Virus record (IMG/VR): IMGVR_UViG_3300021962_011440
Location: 1-35,480 of that record
Source: a virus
Reading direction: 5' to 3' (one strand)
DNA length: 35,480 bases
Shown: positions 7,441-14,744 of the stretch, one piece after another
Layout: every line of letters starts with the position of its first letter
How positions within the stretch are numbered: position 1 is the first letter of the stretch
Translations under genes and position numbers: made by a program
The notes under the pieces: model-generated
Seen by the model: the letters and a program-made list of their open reading frames with translations, nothing else
Database searches by the model: none
What the model was told of the DNA's origin: nothing

Positions 7441-8170
7441 GGTCACGATGATGCACCCTAATCCCCCGGTGATTAGGCGCGCTCATCCCAAACGTGACTG
7501 GATGGATGACACCTACCATCGTCACGCCTACACCTGCCTACCCGTCGCAACCGCCAACATCGCCGGATGGGAGTTGTTACTTCAGCAAGACATCGTCGTA
7601 CAGTACGACGGGAGTATGCACCCACCAAAAATACTGAGTGGTCAAACCTGTACTTTCGTCAGCCCACAAGGCGACGAGTACCAGCGAGACATAACGATTG
7701 CGACGATCACCGGCATGTTGTCTATCCCCACGGCGTGGGCGTTTACTCTACCGGAGCACTATGCGCTCTGGATAACGGGGTCTCCTAACTACTTTGTGGA
7801 TGGGGCAGTGCCACTGTCTGGTTCTATCCCCTATTGGTGGCCTGAAGAATTCAATATGAACTGGAAGATTACAAAAATCAACGAGCCAGTGACGTTCAAG
7901 GCGGGGGAACCCTTTATGTTCTTCCAGATATACGATACGCGCTTGATGCCATCTGTTGAGTTTGTGGTTGACAACATATGGGACAACGAAACGCTCATAG
8001 CAGAACGCCAGGAATACCGCAAGGTCAAAGAACAGCAACGAGTTGACGAGCCGTGGAAATGGATGGGTACAATAAGAACTGGCCTAGACCATAATGGTCG
8101 ACGGATCGGCCCAAAACACGAACGATTAGAGCCCCTGAAGGAGCCAACGTGGCAATTAAAGGCGGAATAG
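7430..8170 (+). CDS. DUF6065-like protein of unknown function
   Basis: Up to 246 residues; I give the first ATG at 7430, which overlaps the previous gene by 11 bases, but ATGs at 7448 and 7451 are equally possible. The N-terminal part reads YTCLPVATANIAGWELLL followed by VQYDG, which I recognise from memory as resembling DUF6065, a family seen in bacteria and phages; not verified. Further on come IPYWWPEEF, FKAGEPFMFFQIYD and a charged C-terminal helix (AERQEYRKVKEQQRVDEPW). No known catalytic motif is apparent. Such proteins lie near oxygenase and halogenase genes here, so a role in the same pathway is possible. Confidence 0.7.
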   Translation: MKARVTMMHPNPPVIRRAHPKRDWMDDTYHRHAYTCLPVATANIAGWELLLQQDIVVQYDGSMHPPKILSGQTCTFVSPQGDEYQRDITIATITGMLSIPTAWAFTLPEHYALWITGSPNYFVDGAVPLSGSIPYWWPEEFNMNWKITKINEPVTFKAGEPFMFFQIYDTRLMPSVEFVVDNIWDNETLIAERQEYRKVKEQQRVDEPWKWMGTIRTGLDHNGRRIGPKHERLEPLKEPTWQLKAE

Positions 8171-9681
8171 CCCTAGGGCTAAAGTTGGGCAACCTGGGGT
8201 TTAAGATCAGGGGCATAACCGAGGTAGACAACAGCAAGGGCTACTTCTCCGAGATATTCGCTAAGCACAAAGCCATTGGGTTTATTGGCTTAAGCCCCAC
8301 TGTAGAGCAGCACGCCGAACTATTAAAAACTCTATATGCCGGGGATACCTCGCAGGAGTTGAATCCCCTAGTAACAGAAGGGCAAAACCACTCGACGATA
8401 GCCAACGTGGAGAACTGGACTAATAGAGATTACTTCATTCACCAAAACTGGCATCTTGATCACTCGTTCTTTGACTACACAACTTCCCTGTTGTCAATGC
8501 ATATGACTACGTTTACATGCCCCAAGGAACGTGGACAAACACATTTGGCTAGCCTGATCGACCTATATGGGTCACTACCGGGGAGCATCCAGGAACAACT
8601 GCAAACTGCGGAGTTTGAGTGTTGGACGGGGTCTGAGGGGCTTTCAGGCACACGTCACCCTGCCCTCCGAACGCACCCCGTAACAGGGGAAACGTCACTG
8701 TACTGGAGTGGCGGTGATACTCGCCTAGTAGGGGAGGATACGGGCTGGTTTCAGAAACTTAAAGAGCATATCGATACATACCTTCTCGATAGGTCAAACT
8801 GGTGGTCATGGGAGTGGTCTGAGGGTGACGTGCTGGTCTGGGATAACAGGTGCTTAATCCACTCGTTTAGCCCTGGATGGAATCGTGGTCAGCGGGTTTT
8901 TAATCGCGGGCATATCGGTGCAGAACGGCCCTTCTATGATTCGTCATTTTGTCCCGAGTTAAACCCCGATTTTGGAGACACCAACATCTTTAAAGGGGTT
9001 GAGCGAGACACCTCCAGCGGCCCCAACCCAGACCATATCCCGCTCGTGTTCACACACGGTATATATGGACTACCCGGACTAGAACACCTATACCAGAAGG
9101 TGACGGTGGTGGTAACCACACATATGGTTACTGATTCGTTCAACCGATTTACTCAGGTGTTTCAAGATGATGAGGAGTTTGCGGTAGAAGTAATCACCGA
9201 AGATCGCCCTGAACTGTACAGGCACCTACACCGGTACGCCGACAGGTTCTTTAACGAGCCACTAAACAGTGATCACATTCTAGTAGTGTCCAAGAACGGC
9301 GATGTCCTAGGGGGTCTCAGGCTTTCTGACGATCTTCTTACTAATGAGAGGGTTGACCCTGAGACATCCACTCCGATGGAATTTATTAAAGGGCTACTGA
9401 GTATCCACCCCGACATGCGCCACGCAGGGCATTCCTGGCACTACCCCGACTGGTTCAAGCATCAACCACTACAGGAGCGACCCTGGAGTTATCGCAATCT
9501 GTCATTTTTTAAATACAACCAAGAACCAACGGAAGACTTCCTGGTCCAATTTGCCATAGACACAGTGTACGGGTGCTTCAATCACCTAGAGAACGACGAG
9601 GATCGTAAGCGTGTTATCGAGCGGATACACGACTACATCTCATACATGCTCGATCTGGGAGAGTACAAACATGACCGGTGA
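8149..9681 (+). CDS. TauD/TfdA-type 2OG-Fe(II) dioxygenase fused to an unknown C-terminal domain
   Basis: The GTG at 8149 is chosen because AAGGAG precedes it at about 8 bases; it overlaps the previous gene by 22 bases. The product is 510 residues. The first 265 or so look like a TauD/TfdA dioxygenase: H102-x-D104 (WHLDHSF), a G-x-T-x-LAS segment (GQTHLASLIDLYGSLP), SLYW, then WSEGDVLVWDNR with distal H238, and arginines at R249 and R253 for 2-oxoglutarate. Family members oxidise small substrates such as taurine, alpha-keto acids or carnitine precursors. Residues about 280-510 (FTHGIYGLPGLEHLYQK, then DHILVVSKNGDVLGGLRLSD) belong to no domain I recognise. The enzyme class differs from the P4H-like neighbours and may supply another oxidation step. 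Confidence 0.82.
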   Translation: MAIKGGIALGLKLGNLGFKIRGITEVDNSKGYFSEIFAKHKAIGFIGLSPTVEQHAELLKTLYAGDTSQELNPLVTEGQNHSTIANVENWTNRDYFIHQNWHLDHSFFDYTTSLLSMHMTTFTCPKERGQTHLASLIDLYGSLPGSIQEQLQTAEFECWTGSEGLSGTRHPALRTHPVTGETSLYWSGGDTRLVGEDTGWFQKLKEHIDTYLLDRSNWWSWEWSEGDVLVWDNRCLIHSFSPGWNRGQRVFNRGHIGAERPFYDSSFCPELNPDFGDTNIFKGVERDTSSGPNPDHIPLVFTHGIYGLPGLEHLYQKVTVVVTTHMVTDSFNRFTQVFQDDEEFAVEVITEDRPELYRHLHRYADRFFNEPLNSDHILVVSKNGDVLGGLRLSDDLLTNERVDPETSTPMEFIKGLLSIHPDMRHAGHSWHYPDWFKHQPLQERPWSYRNLSFFKYNQEPTEDFLVQFAIDTVYGCFNHLENDEDRKRVIERIHDYISYMLDLGEYKHDR

Positions 9682-10468
9682 AGACTTGGGCGGTGGGGTT
9701 GTCCTATACGACAACGTCTTCGATATTGACTGGGCATGGATGCGGGATTATTGCACCACCGTGCTGAAGCGAGAGCGGGATGCCATGTACACCCCCGGAC
9801 AGAACCCAATAACAGGGGAAATGGGGTACATCAATAAGAGCGGGTATTTCTTCTCGACCTCCTCTATCGATGTTATGCCATGGCGCGGGTCAGCAATTCA
9901 CCAGGACACAGACCCTGAGGTCATTAAAGTCCTAAACCATATTGAGGATAGGCGAGACGCCTGCCTACAGGACTACCTCAACAAGTACCCCATCGCTGGC
10001 ACATGTATCTGGTGGAAGATAAAGAGCCATATCGTGGCATACCCGACTGGGTCATATCTCGGCATGCACGCCGACGTTGCCACAGAGTACGAGTACGGAA
10101 AGCCCCACCCAACTGACCAGATCGCCACACGTAATACCGTGTCTGTAGTTGCATACCTCAATGACTGCGTCGATACCGAGGAAGAACTAGACGGCACCAA
10201 CTTCACGGGTGGTCACCACCACTTTGGCTACCTCAACTTAACCCACAAGCCCAAAAAGGGCCAGATCTTGTTTTTCCCGTCGAATTACGTAGCGGCCCAT
10301 GAAGTTCAGCCGATTACTGCCGGTTGGAGATACTCATATTTAGGCTGGTACTGCCAGGGTACTCCCAACCCTAAAGTTAGTGAACATGTCGAAGACCCCC
10401 TGCTTAATCCCCAAGCGGCTCAGATATCGACAAACGTATACATGCTAGACGGATACAAAGCGAGGTAA
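9671..10468 (+). CDS. 2OG-Fe(II) oxygenase, prolyl-4-hydroxylase type (copy 3)
   Basis: The ATG at 9671 overlaps the previous gene by 11 bases; 265 residues. The iron ligands are H133-x-D135 (GMHADVATEY) and distal H210 (AAHEVQPI), with R220 ten residues downstream. The segment VSVVAYLND before a GGHHHFGYLNL stretch and KKGQILFFPSNYV follow the family layout. The insertion between the HxD strand and the next strand (GKPHPTDQIATRN) is longer than in copies 1 and 2 and resembles the minus-strand enzyme at 11715-12689. It is followed three bases later by the NAD-binding gene. Confidence 0.87.
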   Translation: MTGEDLGGGVVLYDNVFDIDWAWMRDYCTTVLKRERDAMYTPGQNPITGEMGYINKSGYFFSTSSIDVMPWRGSAIHQDTDPEVIKVLNHIEDRRDACLQDYLNKYPIAGTCIWWKIKSHIVAYPTGSYLGMHADVATEYEYGKPHPTDQIATRNTVSVVAYLNDCVDTEEELDGTNFTGGHHHFGYLNLTHKPKKGQILFFPSNYVAAHEVQPITAGWRYSYLGWYCQGTPNPKVSEHVEDPLLNPQAAQISTNVYMLDGYKAR

Positions 10469-10471
10469 CGG

Positions 10472-10999
10472 GTGGTTATCGGCATTTTGCATATGGGAAA
10501 GATGGGGTCATCCCTTGCCGCGGAACTCAAGAAAAAGGGCCATACGGTCATTACCTCTACCGTAAACAGATCAGAGGAAACAAAGCGTAGGGCCAGGGAA
10601 CTGCTGATCGCAGACTTGCCATCGGAAGAGGACGTGTTCCACATGGCGGACATGGTCATCAGTATTTGTTCTGGGGGTGGTTATATGGCCATTGCCCAGA
10701 AAGCCAAGGACGTGTGGTTCCAGGGGTTCTTTGTCGAGGCAAATTCGATGCCCCAGCACGATGCTGATACCATTAGGCAACTTCTAATCAACGTGTGCTC
10801 GTACGTTGATGCTGGGATCTACGGATATCCGATCCCAGAACCTGAGGGTTTCACGACAGAGCGGACTATCTATGCCCAGGGATTCGGATCCCGGGTGTTG
10901 CGCTCCCTACTAGAGGGGACGGCCTTCAACGTGGAAGTGACTATGGAGCCTGGAAAGGTTGTCAAAGAAGAACGACATCAGAGGGAGTCTGCAGGATGA
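10472..10999 (+). CDS. NAD(P)-binding Rossmann protein, dehydrogenase-like, lacking the C-terminal domain
   Basis: The GTG start follows a GAGG motif and gives 175 residues. VIGILHMGKMGSSLAAELKK is the nucleotide-binding GxxxxG start of the 6-phosphogluconate/3-hydroxyisobutyrate dehydrogenase family, followed by the usual second strand HTVITSTVNRSEET, the strand ADMVISICSGGG, and FFVEANSMP, which fits the family's substrate-side loop. The protein stops where the helical C-terminal dimerisation and catalytic domain (normally about 120 more residues) would begin. It could be a stand-alone NAD(P)-binding subunit, a domain working with a neighbour, or a decaying gene; the intact ATGA coupling to the next gene argues against simple decay. 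Confidence 0.7.
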   Translation: MVIGILHMGKMGSSLAAELKKKGHTVITSTVNRSEETKRRARELLIADLPSEEDVFHMADMVISICSGGGYMAIAQKAKDVWFQGFFVEANSMPQHDADTIRQLLINVCSYVDAGIYGYPIPEPEGFTTERTIYAQGFGSRVLRSLLEGTAFNVEVTMEPGKVVKEERHQRESAG

Positions 11000-11718
11000 A
11001 AAAGTCGTCTGACATCATAACTCCTAATCTTCGGATTATCCCTGACTTCTTATCTAGGGACGAGATTGACTTCTGGCTTACGTTATTCCATGACGAACAA
11101 TCATGGGATGGTGGCCTCGAAGCGGGTCGTGGAAGATTCATGACATCAGAATCAATAGTTTATTCGGATCACTATCTCGACGCTTACCACGCACTTCTAG
11201 AAAAGGTATGTAGTTACCTGGAGACTATCTATGAAGAACCTCTTGTGGTGTTACACACCCCATCGTTTAGGAAATACCAAACAGGGGACTCCATCGGATG
11301 GCATTTTGACTTTTCGAGAGACGGTGACGGTGAAGTGCTTCAATTACGGGAAGAAACACGACGACCGGGAGAAAACTCTCCATACCCAGCGGGTCTCCAC
11401 GATATGCAGACCGTCCTGTACTTCAATGATGATTATGAAGGCGGGCTAGTACGGTTCGGGGAAGGGGACTGGATTCAGCCTAAGGCCGGGATGTTAATTA
11501 CATGGCCATCAACTCACAAATATGGACACGGCGTAAGTGAGATCACGTCGGGAGAACGCTACATTTCGGCGATGTTCTGGATGCGGGCTAAAACCTTCGT
11601 GTTGGCGTCTCTTGGCGATTTGATCGACTCAGAGTGGCGCGACTGGTTGATGTGGCCGGAGAAGATTGATGTTATGTTCGGCAACCCCATTGAAGTAGAC
11701 GATGCCTCAGTCAGTTAG
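10996..11718 (+). CDS. 2OG-Fe(II) oxygenase, prolyl-4-hydroxylase type (copy 4)
   Basis: The ATG overlaps the previous stop (ATGA); 240 residues. H103-x-D105 (GWHFDFSRDG), distal H178 (YGHGVSEITS) and R188 (GERY) make a complete metal and 2-oxoglutarate site. TVLYFNDDYEGGLVRFGEG and PKAGMLITWPSTH are typical of P4H-like enzymes such as those of cyanophages. The C-terminal 40 residues (LGDLIDSEWRDWLMWPEKIDVMFG) are an extra helical tail. The gene ends tail to tail with the minus-strand oxygenase at 11715-12689, the two sharing four bases, so no terminator separates them. Confidence 0.87.
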   Translation: MKKSSDIITPNLRIIPDFLSRDEIDFWLTLFHDEQSWDGGLEAGRGRFMTSESIVYSDHYLDAYHALLEKVCSYLETIYEEPLVVLHTPSFRKYQTGDSIGWHFDFSRDGDGEVLQLREETRRPGENSPYPAGLHDMQTVLYFNDDYEGGLVRFGEGDWIQPKAGMLITWPSTHKYGHGVSEITSGERYISAMFWMRAKTFVLASLGDLIDSEWRDWLMWPEKIDVMFGNPIEVDDASVS

Positions 11719-12689
11719 TCGTAGGGTATAAGCGTACCCTCTGCAGGCCCTTCGGGCATACGGTTCTGCTTTAGTGGCGTTGAGGCAAACAGCCCTAGTT
11801 TTACCTCATCAGAATCGTCATAGTGGGATAAGCCACTGTTAACCAGAGCCTCGTAGTCCTGTCGAACAAACGGCATATACGCCGGAGGTCCCCACTCCCC
11901 ACCGCTTGCTGGTTCCGCAATTTCAAAGACCTGGTGTCCCCCATTGCCGTATTCAACTAGATACACGTAACGTGATCCGCTCGTGACCGGGGATACCCCA
12001 TGGGTACCAACGTAGTTTGCGGGGAAAAACACTATGTCGCCCCTGTCGGCCTTTAGGGTTACGCCGGCTACGGGGAACCGGAACACACCACCTTCGTAGT
12101 CGTCATTGAGGTAAAGTATTGCGTTAACCGTTTGGTGCAGGGCGATATCTCGCTGGGCAAAGTACCTCTGCCCATCAATGATCATCGTGTTGGAGTCATT
12201 GTCATTATGAAGGCCAAGGGAAGCCCCCTCCAGATACTTCAACACATGGCCTCGCGCCCGCCACTGAAGAGTACCGAGGACAAAGGGGTGAAGATCAGTG
12301 TACCGAAGGAGGCACTTATACGCGGCGTCCTCGGCTTCACAGAAGAAATCAACAATAGAAGAGGGCGTATCAGCAGTAACCGGTCCTCCGCCCTCGCCGT
12401 GGGGGTTATAGAACCGCATAGGCATGCGAATAAGGTTTTCGTATGCCACCTCTGTACCATCGTAGAGATACGCCTTTTTGGAACCATCATCCTGGGTCTC
12501 AATACGCATACCACACGAAGGGACTTCGACGTTGTTATCGATATAAGGAAGGACTTCGTCATTGGGAATGCTGATCACATTCTTGAACTGGACGATCCCG
12601 CACCCGTGGTTAATGTATTCAATGTTTGCGAGTTCATGGATACGATCTCGACCTAACTTTGCGTATGGGTATGCTGTTGCTACCGTCAC
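11715..12689 (-). CDS. 2OG-Fe(II) oxygenase, prolyl-4-hydroxylase type (copy 5, minus strand)
   Basis: 324 residues, the longest of the P4H-like set. The site is H161-x-D163 (LGLHNDNDS), distal H230 (GTHGVSPVTS) and R240. AILYLNDDYEGGVFRFPVAG and ADRGDIVFFPANYVG are the diagnostic strands. An N-terminal extension of about 130 residues (RFYNPHGEGGGP and a helical SSIVDFFCEAEDAAYKC segment) precedes the catalytic core, and the loop after HxD is long, as in copy 3. It is the last gene of a leftward operon; its start overlaps the stop of the methyltransferase-like gene (ATGA). A short inverted repeat at 11723-11740 lies within its 3' end. Confidence 0.87.
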   Translation of the reverse strand: MTVATAYPYAKLGRDRIHELANIEYINHGCGIVQFKNVISIPNDEVLPYIDNNVEVPSCGMRIETQDDGSKKAYLYDGTEVAYENLIRMPMRFYNPHGEGGGPVTADTPSSIVDFFCEAEDAAYKCLLRYTDLHPFVLGTLQWRARGHVLKYLEGASLGLHNDNDSNTMIIDGQRYFAQRDIALHQTVNAILYLNDDYEGGVFRFPVAGVTLKADRGDIVFFPANYVGTHGVSPVTSGSRYVYLVEYGNGGHQVFEIAEPASGGEWGPPAYMPFVRQDYEALVNSGLSHYDDSDEVKLGLFASTPLKQNRMPEGPAEGTLIPYD

Positions 12690-13465
12690 GAAGTGCGCCT
12701 CCCTATGGCGAATCCGAATTCTACTGGTACGTGCATGATTTCAAAGTCCGACCTATTTACAAGGTACTTGTTGAGGATGCTGTAGTCATTCTCATGTGTG
12801 CGCAAACTATCACGATACAGACTGCTGTAGTCGGATATGGTCGAAATGGATAAGCGACCTCCAACCTTTATGGAGTTTAATACTCCCTCGGTCAAAGACA
12901 GGGTCGAGAACATAAGGTCACGGCTGTAGGTACGCACCAGATCAAAGTACTGATCGAGAGAGCCGTCCACTAATTCCTGAGCGTCTACCACGGTATACCG
13001 AAGTTGGGAGAAGTCAGCAACGTGGGAGGTTTGCTGTAGGAACTTCTCCACCATACAGAAGTCCGGTGTATTGATGAAGTACAAATCCACATCTGGGCGG
13101 TTCGGTGAGTCGATGATCTCGTGCATCTGCGATACTGGCTCGGCCAGAACCTTTTGGGGATTTTCTGGGGTGCCCGTGTCGCCAAGAAGGGCAATAAGGC
13201 GAGATAATGACAGGGTCATCCAAATGCCGTCTGCCCACCCCTCATTATCTGCGTTACTGGAGATGAGGTCGTACTTGAACAATTCACCGTCTGACGAGGT
13301 GGCAATGTTCCTCTTATCAACATTGCATTCGTTTAGGAAATTGCGAGCGAACACACCGAAGTCGGACATCAACTCAGAGCGAGCGTGCAAGTCTGACGCT
13401 GAGGATACGCTGGAGTACATGCGAGCGACACGAGAGCGCTCAAACCATTGGTTGCTGTACATCAT
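12686..13465 (-). CDS. Methyltransferase-like protein
   Basis: The ATG at 13465 overlaps the upstream stop (ATGA) and gives 259 residues; an ATG at 13501 is possible but would overlap the upstream gene by 40 bases. The second half resembles the later strands of a class I SAM-dependent methyltransferase: LRYTVVDAQELVDGSLDQYF, then LMFSTLSLTEGVLNSI and VGGRLSISTI. The glycine-rich SAM-binding loop of motif I is not clear, so the assignment is weak. The C-terminus, FEIMHVPVEFGFAIGRR, fits a final beta-strand pair. Its place between an oxygenase and small unknown genes suggests a tailoring role. Confidence 0.5.
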   Translation of the reverse strand: MMYSNQWFERSRVARMYSSVSSASDLHARSELMSDFGVFARNFLNECNVDKRNIATSSDGELFKYDLISSNADNEGWADGIWMTLSLSRLIALLGDTGTPENPQKVLAEPVSQMHEIIDSPNRPDVDLYFINTPDFCMVEKFLQQTSHVADFSQLRYTVVDAQELVDGSLDQYFDLVRTYSRDLMFSTLSLTEGVLNSIKVGGRLSISTISDYSSLYRDSLRTHENDYSILNKYLVNRSDFEIMHVPVEFGFAIGRRTS

Positions 13466-13776
13466 GCTACCTGGGCTTTCGCAATCGTGTAGCCTCGCCA
13501 TACACGGCGAGCGGAACGCAGAAGTGACACTCGGTATTTCTGTGTAAAAAGATAAGCAGGCTCGTATTGCTCAACGTCCAGGTTTTCCTGGGACCCCTCA
13601 ACCTGTCGCTTCGGGTGCAGTTCGATAATCGCACCGACTAGGTCATCAATGGTGCAATCGGCGGTGGGGTCTAACCCACAGCAGTAGCGGAGCACCGTCA
13701 GCATGTATTCATGGTATTCAATGTCAGATTGAGGGCTATAAGCAGTAGTTGCCGACCCCGATGCTTTTGACCTCAT
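13462..13776 (-). CDS. Hypothetical protein
   Basis: 104 residues from the ATG at 13776, with AAGGAA about seven bases upstream. I do not recognise the family. The N-terminus SGSATTAYSPQSDIEYH precedes a helical segment with two adjacent cysteines (LRYCCGLDPTADC), and the C-terminus is strongly basic (RVSLLRSARRVWRGYTIAKAQ). It is coupled to the methyltransferase-like gene downstream by ATGA overlap. It could be a small accessory or nucleic-acid-binding protein, but nothing specific supports either. Confidence 0.6.
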   Translation of the reverse strand: MRSKASGSATTAYSPQSDIEYHEYMLTVLRYCCGLDPTADCTIDDLVGAIIELHPKRQVEGSQENLDVEQYEPAYLFTQKYRVSLLRSARRVWRGYTIAKAQVA

Positions 13777-13793
13777 GGGCAGTTCCTTAGTTG

Positions 13794-14027
13794 CTAGACA
13801 AACCCAATAAAGTTGGGAACGTCGGTTTGAGCAGTGTATTCTTCAAATATGGGCTGTTCGCAGTAGAGGAGTGTTTCACGGCCATCCTCGTGGCGGACTA
13901 CAAAGCATCCTCTGCTGGAGTCCCACACGGTAACGCCTTGCTCCTGCGGAGAGGTGGCATTCGTGGACGGGCTTGACACCCCACGCTTTTCGGCAAAGTC
14001 AAGAGGGATAGACCGGAGTTCAGCCAT
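13794..14027 (-). CDS. Hypothetical small protein
   Basis: The ATG at 14027 is preferred, since the open frame further upstream only overlaps the previous gene and is Ser/Pro/Thr-rich there. The product is 77 residues: MAELRSIPLDFAEKRG, then GVTVWDSSRGCFVVRHEDGR, ending QTDVPNFIGFV. The centre looks like a small beta-rich fold. The family is not recognised. It overlaps the upstream gene's end by eight bases and belongs to the leftward operon. Confidence 0.6.
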   Translation of the reverse strand: MAELRSIPLDFAEKRGVSSPSTNATSPQEQGVTVWDSSRGCFVVRHEDGRETLLYCEQPIFEEYTAQTDVPNFIGFV

Positions 14028-14232
14028 TGAGGGACTCCAGTACAGCGGCTTGCCGCTTGAGACCGACATAAGAGTTGTACATGAGATCGTCCGCAGGGAC
14101 GGGGATGTCCATTGTCGAGGACACATCTTCGATGGCGACATTTAACAAGGTTGCCGTCGCAAAGATAGAGTACTCTACAAACTCTCGTGCCTCGGCCTTA
14201 GCCTGGTCGATTCGTGCTTGTGTCAATGCCAT
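14020..14232 (-). CDS. Hypothetical small helical protein
   Basis: 70 residues with a strong ribosome binding site (AAGGAGG) six bases before the ATG at 14232. The sequence is mostly alpha-helical: TQARIDQAKAEAREFVEYS, then a hydrophobic patch ATATLLNVAIEDV, and the end YNSYVGLKRQAAVLESL. Not recognised. It lies ten bases downstream of another small helical protein gene of similar size, and both could be packing or scaffold-like accessory proteins; this is a guess from shape only. Confidence 0.65.
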   Translation of the reverse strand: MALTQARIDQAKAEAREFVEYSIFATATLLNVAIEDVSSTMDIPVPADDLMYNSYVGLKRQAAVLESLNG

Positions 14233-14241
14233 GACGCCTCC

Positions 14242-14469
14242 TTAGAGTTCTGCCAGAAAGGTTTTAAGCATACTAAGGCGATCAAGTTCCTTGGATAGTT
14301 GAATCTCGATTTCCGTGGATGACTCATCCACCGTGTAAGAATCCCCTATAGACAAGGGGTCCCGTCCTAGGAATACACACGAACGGTACACGGCCTCCTC
14401 GGCCATGACAATAGCGCCTTCCAGGATGATCCGCTTCTTTTCAGCGGTGACTTTGCTTAGAGCAGGCAT
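14242..14469 (-). CDS. Hypothetical small protein, first gene of the leftward operon
   Basis: I chose the ATG at 14469 (75 residues, MPALSKVTAEKKRIILEG) because GGAGGG lies just upstream; the frame stays open to 14514 but without a ribosome binding site. The protein is helical with a cysteine-containing AVYRSCVFLGRDP segment and an acidic middle, ending QLSKELDRLSMLKTFLAEL, a probable coiled coil. No family recognised. A TATAAT box at 14506-14511 on the minus strand would give a short leader and make this the promoter-proximal gene of the block down to 11715. Confidence 0.65.
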   Translation of the reverse strand: MPALSKVTAEKKRIILEGAIVMAEEAVYRSCVFLGRDPLSIGDSYTVDESSTEIEIQLSKELDRLSMLKTFLAEL

Positions 14470-14505
14470 GAAACCCTCCATGCGGTAGAATGTAGGCTGA
14501 CCCCC

Positions 14506-14511
14506 ATTATA
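14506..14511 (-). promoter_or_regulatory. Candidate -10 box (TATAAT) of the leftward operon
   Basis: A perfect TATAAT on the minus strand lies 37 bases upstream of the ATG at 14469. A weak -35 match (TTGTAG) lies 19 bases further upstream, a slightly long spacing. It would drive the six leftward genes ending at 11715. Confidence 0.45.
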
Positions 14512-14526
14512 CATACCGCTATCACC

Positions 14527-14628
14527 CTATCTACAACAGCGCGTATTATATGGCAATTCGTATTCAGTTCTGTACGACAAGAACAGCAGCGCACCAGGGG
14601 TAATTCCAATAATGATTGACTTTTTCAT
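14527..14628 (-). pseudogene. Truncated copy of the lipoprotein gene (signal peptide only)
   Basis: A 33-codon frame beginning MKKSIIIGITPGALLF repeats the signal peptide of the lipoprotein at 14745-15212. The lipobox cysteine is replaced by tyrosine (LSYR instead of LSSC), and after about 20 codons the sequence diverges and stops. The DNA copy spans roughly 14572-14638 and matches 15156-15222, with a run of over 30 identical bases and about six mismatches in 64. The upstream GAGG ribosome binding site of the intact gene is altered to GGGGT. It is a non-functional remnant or the left end of a duplication. Confidence 0.75.
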
Positions 14629-14638
14629 AACTACCCCG
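14572..14638. repeat. Direct repeat, left copy (lipoprotein gene 5' end)
   Basis: This segment matches 15156-15222 in the same orientation at a distance of 584 bases. The two copies flank the tRNA-like gene and all of the lipoprotein gene beyond its signal peptide. Recombination between them would remove both. Confidence 0.85.
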
Positions 14639-14660
14639 TAACGTAGTCCTGAAAAATTAC

Positions 14661-14739
14661 GCCCGGTCGTGGGGCTGGTTGCCCCAGCCTGTCTTATATA
14701 CAGGTCCGCTCAGCGAAGGTTCGATTCCTTGGCCGGGTA
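14661..14739 (+). tRNA. tRNA-like gene, anticodon UAU (Ile, codon AUA) by fold
   Basis: The segment folds as a cloverleaf. The acceptor stem GCCCGGT pairs with GCCGGGT (one wobble at each end), the D-arm is TGGG/CCCA with a GG-containing loop, the anticodon stem is CCTGT/ACAGG around loop CTTATAT, and the T-loop is TTCGATT with a stem of four good pairs. The loop reads anticodon UAU. Departures from a standard tRNA are C instead of U at position 8, a mismatch at the base of the T-stem, and a ten-base variable region that can itself form a three-pair stem (CGC/GCG). No CCA is encoded. It could be a divergent functional phage tRNA or a decaying one. It ends six bases before the 3' end of the convergent lipoprotein gene. 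Confidence 0.6.
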
Positions 14740-14744
14740 CAAAA

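Noticed and set aside
11723-11740. Inverted repeat AGGGTA/TACCCT as a terminator
   Set aside because: It has only six pairs, no T-run on either strand, and lies within the coding 3' end of the minus-strand oxygenase.
12132-12656. Plus-strand open frame of 174 codons
   Set aside because: Antisense to oxygenase copy 5, which has a complete active site.
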